NCBI GenBank assembly: GCA_026874595.1
Contig: CM049322.1
Location: forward strand, 51,425,386 to 51,489,385
Source: Sipunculus nudus
Taxonomy: Eukaryota; Annelida; Sipuncula; Golfingiida; Sipunculidae
Reading direction: 5' to 3'
DNA: 64,000 bases
The translations under genes and the position numbers were made by a program. Positions 52,240 to 62,231 of this stretch are shown here, one piece after another (within the stretch, counting starts at the first letter, position 1; every line of letters begins with the position of its first letter). The notes below the pieces were generated by a model that saw nothing but the letters and a program-made list of their open reading frames with translations, was not told where the DNA came from and searched no databases.

Positions 52240-53580
52240 AAATTAATTAATTAGGGTCACCACCTGACTTCAGGTCCTAGTGACTCGTTATGACAAAAAT
52301 TCATGGGAACTATTAACCTGCTTGAAAAATATTTCGTAAATAAGAATAAATTTTCGGTTCCCATTTAAAATTTCGCAAAGGGAATTTTTAGGAAAACGGT
52401 ATTCTATTGTATTTCATTACTATCCCGTAAAGCAGTAAACGAGGCCTTAGATGTCAAAACCTCAACAGCTGCCGGCAGTGATCGCTACAGCTGCATGGGG
52501 GTAATTAGGGATTTTTAACCCGTAAAGAATTTTATTTTGTCGTGGCTGGACCATACTTTAAAGCATATTCGTTGATTGTTTCTAAAAGTCTTATTTGTCA
52601 ATATTGTAGGAAAGATTACATTAATTTATTACTATGTTTATAGTTTATTTTTATTGCTTAGTTTGCAGTTGAATCGCAGCATGAAAATGAACGTTTGGTT
52701 GATGTTACATGTTTGCCATGTGTTTGTTGGAACCTTATGCCTGAGGCCTATCTTTTATGAATAAACTTTGTTATGTGCATTACCATTTTATTTTTTCTGA
52801 AAGGTTTTGTTCCCATCCAGGAAGGAAAAAAAAACATATGTCCATGAGTAAATAACTGGATCTCATTGATCACTCATATCAGTCCTATACACCATATACA
52901 ACTTTACAAACATTCTATTGTACATATACCTCTGATGTTAATATATTTCTTTCGCATATTTTAATTCATAATTCATTTATGATTCTAATACCATATATAA
53001 ATAAGTCATGTATACAAACTCGAGATAAATCAGTAATGGTTCAACCTAAGAATTAAATGACCTTTTTCTCTTAAGATCCTTGCCCTTGGCTTTCGAATGC
53101 CTTACATATCTATAGGGCTTATTTTATGGGAACGGGGAATGCTTGGTTACAAACTGGTGCCGTTCTAAGATATCCTTACATTACCCCTGTTCTTTTCTAT
53201 AAATAGAGGCTCAGTAGCTCAGCAAGCGTTCTGTCAAGAAAATCCAAAATATATGCCAGGAAATGTTTTCGTGATACCCTTTTTATAACTGTAGCTTACA
53301 CTTACATGTAAATATTTTGCACGTCTGCTCTCTTACGTTGAATATTTACAAGCTAACACAGTTAAAATGCTAATATAGTTATCATCCGTTTTTACAATGT
53401 TATATAAACATCATTGCTCACCGTTTTAGCGTATATTCTTGCTTGGGGCTGTATTTCAAGAACCGGACAAATGTAGTGTAGCGTGATTCAATACGCAGAT
53501 CAGTTACCGAAGTGCAATATAGTCAGTTTAAATTAGAATGTATATATATGTATAGACCAAATAACAACAGACTGGCCCTG
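52240..53580. other. Intergenic stretch, no gene seen
   Basis: Unique A+T-rich sequence; no exon, RNA or repeat is supported. Confidence 0.4.
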
Positions 53581-53599
53581 ACATGCACGGTCTTGCCGA

Positions 53600-53824
53600 G
53601 CTCATTAGCTGATTACTGTTCCGACACGGACGAGTAAGCTCCCTCCACCATGCATGGATACGGTTGCTAGGTAGGATGTAAGAGCTAGAGTTGGCATTCG
53701 TTTTTCTTTGCGAGGAGCATCAAATTTCTCACGATTTGATCAAACAATCGAAAGTGTCTTTAGATTTCAGTTTAGTGTAGTCTCGCCGTTTACATGTATT
53801 CCTAAAATAAGATAATAACAAGAC
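53600..53824 (+). other. Candidate promoter and 5' non-coding exon
   Basis: A locally less A+T-rich segment with GTTGCTAGGTAGG (53663-53675, X-box-like) precedes a stretch ending in a strong donor, AGAC|GTAAGT at 53824/53825. No convincing downstream exon was found in the window. Low support. Confidence 0.2.
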
Positions 53825-54027
53825 GTAAGTTTATATTGTATCTTAAATTGTAATAGTTATACATTATGGTATAGTATTGCAATTTACGTTAGATGCAGGT
53901 TACCGGAATGTGGCGACATCTATCAGACTAAATTCAGAGTAATTAACTGTGTAACACATTTGATGACGTTATGGAAATAGTTGAAATAAAAGCATCTTTG
54001 GTCATATTGTCTCCTCCTGTCAACATG

Positions 54028-54213
54028 CAATGACAGATCCAGAGGGGCCGGACCCCCTCCTCTTGAGTCTGAACAGCTTTTCTTCAGGGATTAAACCAAT
54101 TTACCGGCCTCGACCCCTCCCTTTCTGGAACAGGGGACCATTTTTTTTTAGGTTTTCGTATTATTCTTCCTTGGTTGGAACCTTCCCTTTCAAAAATCCT
54201 AGATCCGTCCCTG
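54028..54213. mobile_element. Short MITE with CAGGGACGGATCTAG-type ends
   Basis: The left end CAATGACAGATCCAG and the inverted right end CAGGGACGGATCTAG match at about 11 of 15 positions. The interior is a GACCCC/GGGG-rich relative of the fragments at 4120, 51050 and 59463. The target duplication is not clear. Confidence 0.45.
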
Positions 54214-54730
54214 ACACGGGTCTGGTTGTCTCCTGATTTTAAAATCGCTAGGAAAGAATACAATAGTTTATTATCCTGTAAGGTTAGCTACACGTACGTG
54301 CGCATTTTTACCGAGGCTGTTACGTACTAATCTTGTTGCCCCGCCGCCAGCCGTGTTCAGATCAAGCTTATCATGAGGCGCCTCGAATATTTCATTAAGA
54401 AATAATAATATTTACAATTAAAACTGTCCGAAATCTATTAAGACTAATATAAAGTTAGTTTTGTTGATTATGATGCTGCATGACTGACAAGTAGCAGTGT
54501 GATTGTCGCTTCGGCTTTTTGATAAGGATAAACTGTACTTGATAACTTATCACAAACTAGTTAGCCCAAATGAAACATAGACGCAGTATCACACGTAGAA
54601 ACCTGTTTAAATAAAACGCGTACTTTTTAACAACATCAAATGAATAGGCTTTCAGGTCAGTTTAAGCCACGGAGCTTTCATCTATACGTTGTAATCAAAC
54701 GTCAAACGTCGTAATTTAACATCTATGTTG

Positions 54731-54732
<2 letters not shown>

Positions 54733-54787
<55 letters not shown>
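54733..54787. repeat. (TA)n microsatellite
   Basis: An uninterrupted TA/AT array of about 27 units. Confidence 0.95.
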
Positions 54788-54791
<4 letters not shown>

Positions 54792-55282
54792 GCACTGTAC
54801 ATTTCAGGACCCAGATAAAAGGCCCCATGTCCTGATAAAAATTTATTTCACTTAGACAAAGAGAGGTAAAATGGTCTCGTTGAAATGGTCTCGTGAGATT
54901 CTCGCAAAATTGTTCCTTAATCATAGCAGTCCATACTGAAATATTGATTAGAGACTAGTATAAGCACAATAAATAATACAGGGAAAAATCAACCACATTT
55001 TCTTGATTGGTTTTAATCATTTTGAAATTACCAGATAGAGTACCAATGCAGTTATTTTAATGTATGATAATCAGATTGATTTCATAAATACGGTTATTCT
55101 TATACAATTGACCGTTCCATGTTACCATGGGAATAATTATACATTACCACCTCGATAGAGAGGTATGCATAAAATTATCTATTTAAAACCTCATGTTTTA
55201 AATATGTGCCGGTATGATCAACAGTAACTGCTCTTGGCAAATTTTCAAATTATAAATATATAAATACGGATCAAGGGAAAGT

Positions 55283-55690
55283 TACAGCCGCTTGTTATCT
55301 TTCCGGCCTTACCAAAGGATTTTATACTTTAAATCATAAAAGATTGTAAGGAAAACTGCGTGCATTTGGTTTTGCTAGTAACACAGTGGCCTGGTTTCAT
55401 TCATGTCTTCATAATCGACCAATAGACTAATTCGAATGGTATTGTGATGTACGCAAATGACCTCCAAAGAGCGGAGTATTGTATACCAAGCTTTCTTTCT
55501 CTGCAATCATTGACCAAGGTTTATGTGACAATCATACAACCACATATTGACTATGCCCCACGTATCCGGGATTGCTCCTTATATCGTCTACTAACAATAT
55601 GGTACAAATGAAACAAAACAGAGCTGCCCGAATTATAATCAAAATGTACGATAAAATGTTAAGTCCATGATCCTAGTAAGTGAATTGGGA
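55283..55690 (+). pseudogene. Decayed LINE reverse-transcriptase fragment (type A)
   Basis: The frame from 55283 reads L-x-x-L-T-K-G-F-Y-T-L-N-H-K, then G-K-L-R-A-F-G-F and S-C-L-H-N-R, the RT palm region of non-LTR elements, with an internal stop. A deletion follows, then M-Y-A-N-D at about 55445 (a mutated YADD). From about 55509, I-I-Q-P-H-I-D-Y-A and, in another frame, Q-N-R-A-A-R-I-I-I-K mark the post-RT region. Multiple stops, frameshifts and deletions make it non-functional. Confidence 0.8.
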
Positions 55691-55733
55691 TGAATGAACG
55701 TACATAGACCCTATACATATCCTATTGCAGTGC

Positions 55734-55762
55734 TGATGATTGATTGATTGATTGATTGATGT
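55734..55762. repeat. (GATT)n tandem repeat
   Basis: About six GATT units lie directly after the LINE fragment, the kind of short tandem tail some LINEs leave at their 3' end. Confidence 0.8.
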
Positions 55763-55849
55763 ATACTTTAATTCCTCCAATATTGAAGATACATCACAAT
55801 GTTTTATGTGGAACAGAAAGTGAATTAATATTTCGAAACGCAAAGTAAT

Positions 55850-56300
55850 TTAACAAATATATACATACATATGCATATACTAATGTATACACATGCACAC
55901 ATATCTAATGCATCAAACATATAAACATATACAAGTGAATACACGTACATATTCTGTTAACATCACGTATATGTAAACATATACACCTATACATGCAGAG
56001 ATACAAACACTGAATACATTCATTCACATATACTATATGACACATACATGAACATACAATTACATACCCAAATAAATATGCAGATACATAAATGTACATA
56101 TACATATGTGCATATACACGCATACGTGCACATATATATCCCTGTGTATAATGTATCCCAGGAGAAATTGACAATAATAAACCAGAAATGCGTGCACATG
56201 TATTTGCACATACATATACATATATATACTTACATAGTGTAAACATACATATATACACATACATAAACACATATAACTATAATGATATACATAAGATATC
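55850..56300. repeat. Degenerate CATA/TACA-rich low-complexity stretch
   Basis: Irregular ATACATATACAT words run for about 450 bp. Open frames on both strands here are composition artefacts. Confidence 0.85.
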
Positions 56301-56302
56301 CC

Positions 56303-56307
<5 letters not shown>

Positions 56308-56364
<57 letters not shown>

Positions 56365-56366
56365 CA
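56308..56366. repeat. (TA)n microsatellite
   Basis: A nearly uninterrupted TA array directly upstream of the RT fragment. Confidence 0.92.
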
Positions 56367-56388
56367 TATATGGTTTTCCCGACGCTAT

Positions 56389-56806
56389 GCAGTTTGGGTA
56401 ACAGAAAGGGCTATCAAGTTTGAATGCGTCCTTTGTTCTCCAGGAATGTATTAGCTACTATAATGAGCGTAATTCTCTTTTATATGCATGTTTTTTGGAC
56501 ACATCAAAAGCTTTTGATGTCGTGTGGCATGATGATCTTCTGTTTAAATTAAATGAATTGGGGATCAATGGAAAGCTCTGGTATATTCTTTACAATTTGT
56601 ACCAAAACTGCCGTTCAATAGTACGCGTTAGTGGCGCCACCTCGAGGCCCTTCGAGGTAATACAGTCGGTGAGACAGGGTGGAATTTTATCACCTTGGCT
56701 GTATCTGGTGTACGTGAATGGCCTTCTTCAACAGTTGCGTAATAGTGGTTGCGGAGCGTCTATTGAAGGGCTGTACTGTGGTTCTCCCACAGATGTAGGC
56801 CTATAA
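56389..56806 (+). pseudogene. Non-LTR retrotransposon RT fragment (type B, Jockey-superfamily-like)
   Basis: From 56389 the frame reads F-G-(stop)-Q-K-G-L-S-S-L-N-A-S-F-V-L-Q-E, RT motif 1. It continues F-L-D-T-S-K-A-F-D-V-V-W (catalytic Asp in motif A), G-I-N-G-K-L-W, V-R-Q-G-G-I-L-S-P (motif B) and Y-V-N-G-L-L. It breaks off at Y-C-G-S-P-T where the YADD motif should follow. The missing catalytic box and the stop make it dead. It differs from the type A fragment 0.7 kb upstream. Confidence 0.88.
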
Positions 56807-56949
56807 ATGTATTTGCTCAATGGTTCCTTGTTCACAAGGGGATAGTTTTCCTTTTGTTAATGAAGGTCACATTCATGGCACTCGAGGTGCTGTGAGTAAA
56901 CATTCAGTCGTTCCTAAACCTAAAACTATCTGAAAAGAAGTCTTCACTC

Positions 56950-57036
56950 TTTGCTGGGCCAAAATCTGGAATATTTTAGCCAATAACCCTAGAGTCGCAT
57001 CATTAGCTTCTTTCCAGAAACGAATTAAGAAATTTT
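56950..57036 (+). pseudogene. C-terminal tail of a LINE polyprotein
   Basis: The reading W-N-I-L-A-N-N-P-R-V-A-S-L-A-S-F-Q-K-R (about 56967-57023), then I-K-K-F and a stop, resembles the WN.LP...SLASFK..LK tail of non-LTR elements. It is probably the end of the same element as the type B RT fragment, with the middle deleted. Confidence 0.5.
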
Positions 57037-57439
57037 AGAGAAATTATCAGCTATAACATGACATATGGTACAGATGCATATTTTTGTGTTGGTTTATGTA
57101 GCACTATTTTTACTAAGCATTCATTGATCATATACGAATAATAATCAACTTCATTCCATGTTGTTTATTCAATATATATTGCTTTGGCCAAGTCCATATA
57201 AGTGTTACAGAATATTGTATATATGATATACTTATTTCACATAAATATATTGTTCATGTTTTATACCCTAAGCCATAGTGTTATGAATGATTTTATTTGT
57301 AAATGGTACAGGGTACCAATGTAGACCAGCTTGATTTTAGCTTATCGGTTTATTACCCTGTATAAATATGATGTAACAAGCAAATTCGTGCCTCCCCCCC
57401 TTTCCTCCTTTGGACTCTTATTGTTTTTTATGCTTGATA

Positions 57440-57815
57440 AAGGACGGAAAGACAGAGAGACAGAGGGACAGAAGCTAGACACTCCAAAACCAATCCCTAC
57501 CAAGGTGAGCATGAGCGTTATTACTGACGCAAATTTGAATGAAATCGGATAATAATTAGGAAAGTTATCGTACGGAAACAAAAACCTGACGGACTGACAG
57601 ACAGAGTGACAGACAGACAGACAGAAAGAAACCAGGCACTCCAAAACCAATCCCAACCAAGGTAAGCATGTGAGCAATCACTGACCCAAATTTGAATGAA
57701 ATCAGATAATGTTTAGGAAAGTTATCGCATGGAAACGAAAAAAACCTGACGGACGGATGGAGAGACAGACAGACAGACGGACAGACAGACAGACAAACCG
57801 AAATCAATTTCCCCC
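57440..57815 (+). repeat. Tandem duplication, about 165 bp, with (GACA)n blocks
   Basis: GACAGAGAGACAGA-type blocks alternate with CACTCCAAAACCAATCCC and AAATTTGAATGAAATC(G/A)GATAAT. The first full unit starts about 57440 and the second about 57590, with a third GACA block at 57760-57800. Open frames here are repeat artefacts. Confidence 0.82.
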
Positions 57816-57839
57816 GCATCCGCGGAGCGTAGGATAAAA

Positions 57840-58290
57840 ATGATATAATGTTTGTAAACTCACATTTATTTAATGTTAAGGTTTTTAATATACGCACACA
57901 TTTATCTTTTTTATTTATAAGAGTTTAAGTGTTAGCAGAATGAAAGGGGTATCATGTCATTTTTATTTTGGTCATTTTTATATATATAATGGTCCTTAAT
58001 GAGATCGTATTCTTATTGTAATGTCATTATGTGTTACTAGACCTATATGTAGATAGAATCATTTCCAATCAAGGCTAGCCTGAATGACATTGTCATAAAC
58101 AGATACATGTAAACATGAAGGGCACAAACTATTGGGAGTTAATTATGATATATTATTATTATGATATTTATTATTTCAAAGGCAAATTTAGATTGGACCC
58201 GCACACACACACTCACACATAAAACTCATTCATCTGATAAAAAATAGAACATAACAAGAATGGCTTTGTTTTTGCAGCACAGAAATAGAT
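57840..58290. other. Intergenic stretch, no gene seen
   Basis: A+T-rich sequence with a short (CA)n at about 58200. Confidence 0.4.
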
Positions 58291-58295
58291 ATATG

Positions 58296-58313
58296 CCCCC
58301 CCCCCCCCCCCCC
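58296..58313. repeat. Poly-C tract, 18 bases
   Basis: Uninterrupted C homopolymer. Confidence 0.95.
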
Positions 58314-58516
58314 GCTCTTTTTGGTCATCACAAAACACGAGGGGTAAAGATATGTACTGTCTCAAAATAGTGATCCTAGATCTCGGCAGATTTGAACTTG
58401 AGCGGGTATCAAATTTGGTTAAAGTAGCAGTCAGTGAGCATTGCCGATATCCTCAAGAACCAGTCAGTTATGTAAAAATTGTGTTGATATAACTTAACCT
58501 TAGGTTTCCTTCTAAT

Positions 58517-58517
58517 A

Positions 58518-58568
<51 letters not shown>
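58517..58568. repeat. (TA)n microsatellite
   Basis: A nearly perfect AT/TA array of about 25 units. Confidence 0.95.
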
Positions 58569-58570
<2 letters not shown>

Positions 58571-58875
58571 GAATGATACGAAAATGACGTAAACAAACCA
58601 AATCACACAACTCTTCTATATTTGACACACATCACCCCTGTTCGGAGGCTTTAAATTTCCGTTTCACGTGCCAAAATCTTATTCTGAGCTTTCCGGACTC
58701 TTCAAACTACCTTCTTATTGAAGGCCCTATATAGTTTATAGAAATGTAGTGGTTGTGGGTGCTTGGGATTTCTTAACAGATGATTAATTGTATGAATGAC
58801 CAGTGCTTCAAATCTTGGTACAGACCTATTAATCAGGATTTGTCGGACTTGAGCAGATGCATGCAGTCAATTTAA

Positions 58876-59085
58876 AGTACAGTCGCGACTTGATATTCCG
58901 GCCCTTAACAATCCGAAAACCTTGCAATCCGATGTTATTTTGATTAAAAAAACGAACGGGACCCAAAGAAATTAGCCTTGACAAACCAACAGCCTGGAAT
59001 TCCGACTCTGACATGACATTTCTCGACACAAACAAGGATACCGACGTATTTTCTGACTTGACAATCCGACTGGTATATATTGCCC
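58876..59085. mobile_element. Possible pogo/Tigger-like fragment
   Basis: ACAGTCGCGACTTGATATTC followed by repeated (A/C)AATCCGA and ATTCCGAC words resembles the ends of Tigger-type elements (CAGT...CTCGATTATCCG). A convincing right end was not found. Confidence 0.35.
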
Positions 59086-59462
59086 TTTTATATATATGTC
59101 AGTCGTCGGGCTCGTGCACACAGCACCCTGATCAGTTAGGCGTGAAATCCACCGATGCGGTTTTTTTTTCTTCAATTTTTTAACATGTATTTAGTCAATT
59201 TGGCTCACTAATAAAGTCAGTTTGGAGTAGTAGTCGTGTAATCAATCCACATTCGCCTCAAGTCATTTCAGCAGTCCAATATTCCATGATTATGATTACA
59301 CCAGCTCTGACTTAAGTTTATTTGTGAGATTTCTGTTATTAATTGTAAACAATAATGATTAGTAAATATGAATAGTAATAATACAAATATTTTAGTTAAA
59401 GTCAATATTATTAAAAGCAAATAAACCGCGAAAAAAATAAGGCCTGAAAAGGTTTAATAAGC

Positions 59463-59660
59463 TGGGGCGGATCCAGGATTTAGGAAAACACCAGGAGGAC
59501 TTATAACAAAACCTAAAAAAAAGGTCCCAAGGTCCGGAAAAGGGGGGTCGAGGCCGCAAAATTGTGCCTGAAACCTTTAAAAAAAGGTTGCTTCGTATAA
59601 AAAAAGAGTGGGGGGGGGGGGGGGGTCCGGACCCCCTGGACCCCCCCCCCCCCTACACCC
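59463..59660. mobile_element. MITE-like copy, GGCGGATCCAGGATTT family (best preserved left end)
   Basis: It starts CTGGGGCGGATCCAGGATTT and includes GAAACCTTTAAAAAAAGGTT, a G16 tract (59610-59625), GGACCCCCTGGA and a C13 tract (59641-59653). It runs directly into the minisatellite. Confidence 0.5.
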
Positions 59661-59676
59661 GGGATCAGCATCTGCG

Positions 59677-60375
59677 TTAGGATCATAATGAACGTTATTG
59701 AATACCCCCTGGTGACGATTATTAATGAATGTTATTGAATACCCGCCTTGCACTGTGACGTTCAATGTGAATGCTACTGAATATCATCCCCCGTTATGAT
59801 GATCATAATGATTATTATTGAATATCCGCCGCCCCTATCCTGTCGATCATAATGACCGTTAATGAATATCGACACCCTCCCCCCCCCCTTTCCCCTCCCG
59901 CCTCACACAATCGTGACGTCCATAATGAATATCACTTAATACCCCCCCCCCCCCCTTTCCCCTCTCGCCTCCCCCAATCGTGACGACCATGATGAATATC
60001 ACTTAATATCGCCCCCCCCCCAATAAATGTTACTGAATACCCCCCCCCACCCCCCCCCCCCCCATCGTGAGTATGATAATGTACGCCTATATGTAATTGA
60101 ATATTATCCCTCCCCCCCCCCCCCCCAACACTCCCATCGTAACAAACATAATGACTGTTCCTAAATACCGCCCTAAATACCTCGTCCGCGATCAATGTGA
60201 ATGTTATTAAATATCGACCCCCTCGCCTATAACCCCACCCCTAAAACCCCATCCCTCTCGTTCCCCCTTCGTCACGATCAAAATGAATGTTACTAAATAT
60301 CGTCCCCCACCCCTTTCGTCCCCCATCGTGACAAACATTACTGAACATCCTCACCCTGTCGTGGTGATCGTAATT
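59677..60375 (+). repeat. Degenerate C-rich minisatellite, unit about 40-60 bp
   Basis: The core (C)GTGACGATCATAATGAATG followed by TTA(C/T)TGAATA(T/C)CG and a variable C run recurs about a dozen times. Length variation lies mainly in the poly-C spacer (up to 15 C). Open frames rich in Gly on the minus strand are artefacts. Confidence 0.85.
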
Positions 60376-61177
60376 AGTCTCCGAATATTATTCAGCATCT
60401 TGACAAACATAAAACACGTATATGAAGAAACAGACGTAACAGACCATTTCCACCACATTAGGGAACGTAATTGCGGGTATATTGACACTGCGTTCGGATC
60501 CAAAATATCACCAGGAAAATTCTCATTTTCAAATTCCAAATGAAGAACCTAGTCCATCATTAACAGCTGCTGCCGTCCGAGTTTGAGTTCAGGTTTAAGT
60601 TCATTTGACTAACCCTACGATGGTGGCTCAGTTCACGAGATCACAGCACACCAGCATTAAACTCATTGCGCATGCTCCTGTGAAAGTGTTATTTGAGGGT
60701 ACATATAATTAATTGTAATTATATGTGTGTATTACGTCCCTCTATTAGTTTATTTTGGCCGAATGCGAAAGTTTCCCCAGCAAGACCATCCCTGCACACG
60801 GACATAATTCCTAAAACTCACCTGATTTATACACTCTTATATCTCTGTGTGTGATCAAACATCAAACACAGTCATTCAGCTTCCGTGTGTCTGCGCACAG
60901 GAGATGAAACATATGAAAGAAGAAACAGATGGCGCACTACGTTGTCTTACGCTACTGACCGAGTCCGGTGAAATTATTTATATCTGTTTGTAAAAAGGAG
61001 TAAGCAAACGGTTGCAGAAAGAATTATTTTCAGATACTACAATATTTAGAGAGAAAACACAATATTTCTTGTATGTTTAACACAGTGGCGAACACCAGTG
61101 TGTGTTTGTGTGGGATAAGAGGGGGGGGGGGGGATAATACTGGGTTAGCGGTTGATGCACGGTATTATATTATATAA
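60376..61177. other. Intergenic stretch, no gene seen
   Basis: No supported exon. A G13 tract lies at 61121-61133. Confidence 0.4.
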
Positions 61178-62231
61178 CACTCAAAAAACAGATTGGTTGA
61201 ATCAACAAAAAAATTGGTTGAATCCAACCAATTTAATTGGTCAAAATATATCCAAACAATTTATTGTTTAAAACAACCAATTTATTTTGGTCGTAATCAA
61301 ACAAGAGGTATTGGTCAAATCAACCTATATATTGTTCAGAGCAACCAACACTGCTGATCATTTAAACCAACAAAATTGGTCAGTTTGACCAAAATAATTT
61401 GGTTATTCTCAACCAATGTACTTTGGTTGAGGTCAACCAAAACAAATTGGTTAAATCAGATAATAAATTGGTCACATGAACCAATTCAAATTGGTCAGAC
61501 TAGTGGACCCATTTATATGTGAACTGCTACTATCAGTACCCTTTTTAGTTGTTTTATTCTTCAGATTGATTAGGAGTCTTCTTGTAAGTCATTCTTAAGT
61601 CTCGGGTTGCTCTGGTGTGGGTTTCAAGAGGAAACACAAATTCCGCCCGGTCTTGGACTCGATCCTGTGACCGCTCGCATACAAGTCAGACGTTTCGTCC
61701 CTCAGCCAGTGAAGCTTGCATCTCTAGTGTCTAATTTGGAGCACTTTTGTGTCTGATGTTAAAACTGAAAAATCGGATTGGTCAGTGCTTGACCAATCAG
61801 TTGGTAAAATAACCAATATGTTGATAAAATCAACCAATGTTTAACTCAACCAAGAAAACTGGTTAAATATATGCAACCAAACGGTCGACCAATCAAAATT
61901 GGTCTAAATGACCAATGAGTTTGGTTACAAGTTGGTTGAAAATTACCAATGTGTTGGTTAAATCAACCAATATCATCTCAACCAACCAAATTGGTCATAT
62001 ATGTGTGCTAAAGTAACCAATAGTTTGGTTGTCAATTGACCAATATAGTGGTGAAACCTACATACAGTATTTTATTCTGTTAACCAATAAAAATTGGTCA
62101 AAACAACCAACTGGTTTGGTAAGTACTTTAACAATGCATTGGTTAAGATAAACAATATCTTGTTTAAAACAACCAAAACTGGCTTAACCAATTAAATTGG
62201 TTATATATTTAACCAATCTGTTTTTTGACTG
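61178..62231. mobile_element. Inverted-repeat-bounded element built of ATTGGTT/AACCAAT units
   Basis: The left end CACTCAAAAAACAGATTGG (61178 on) is matched by an inverted right end ending 62231, with one mismatch in 21 bases. The flanks TATATAA and TATATAT may be a target duplication. Nearly all of the interior outside 61505-61760 is a chain of TTGGT(T/C)...AACCAA half-palindromes. I count about 30 ATTGG or CCAAT pentamers in about 830 bp. No protein is encoded. It fits a non-autonomous foldback-type DNA element; the superfamily is not recognised. Confidence 0.75.
61545..61715 (-). mobile_element. tRNA-derived SINE inside the ATTGGTT element
   Basis: On the minus strand an A box (TGGCTGAGGGA, 61708-61698) and a B box (GGATCGAGTCC, 61665-61655) are properly spaced. 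An anticodon-loop-like ACTTGTAT lies between them. About 110 bp of unrelated body follow. The surrounding ATTGGTT chain stops on both sides of it, so it is probably an insertion. Confidence 0.6.

Noticed and set aside
55905-56454. Several Tyr/Ile/Met/Cys-rich frames on both strands
   Set aside because: Translations of CATA/TACA and TA low-complexity DNA.
57342-57897. Cys/Ser/Val-rich minus-strand frames of about 110 residues
   Set aside because: They arise from the (GACA)n tandem units (SVCLSVC repeats) and are not genes.
59577-60195. Gly-rich minus-strand frames
   Set aside because: Poly-C on the plus strand translates as poly-Gly; minisatellite artefact.
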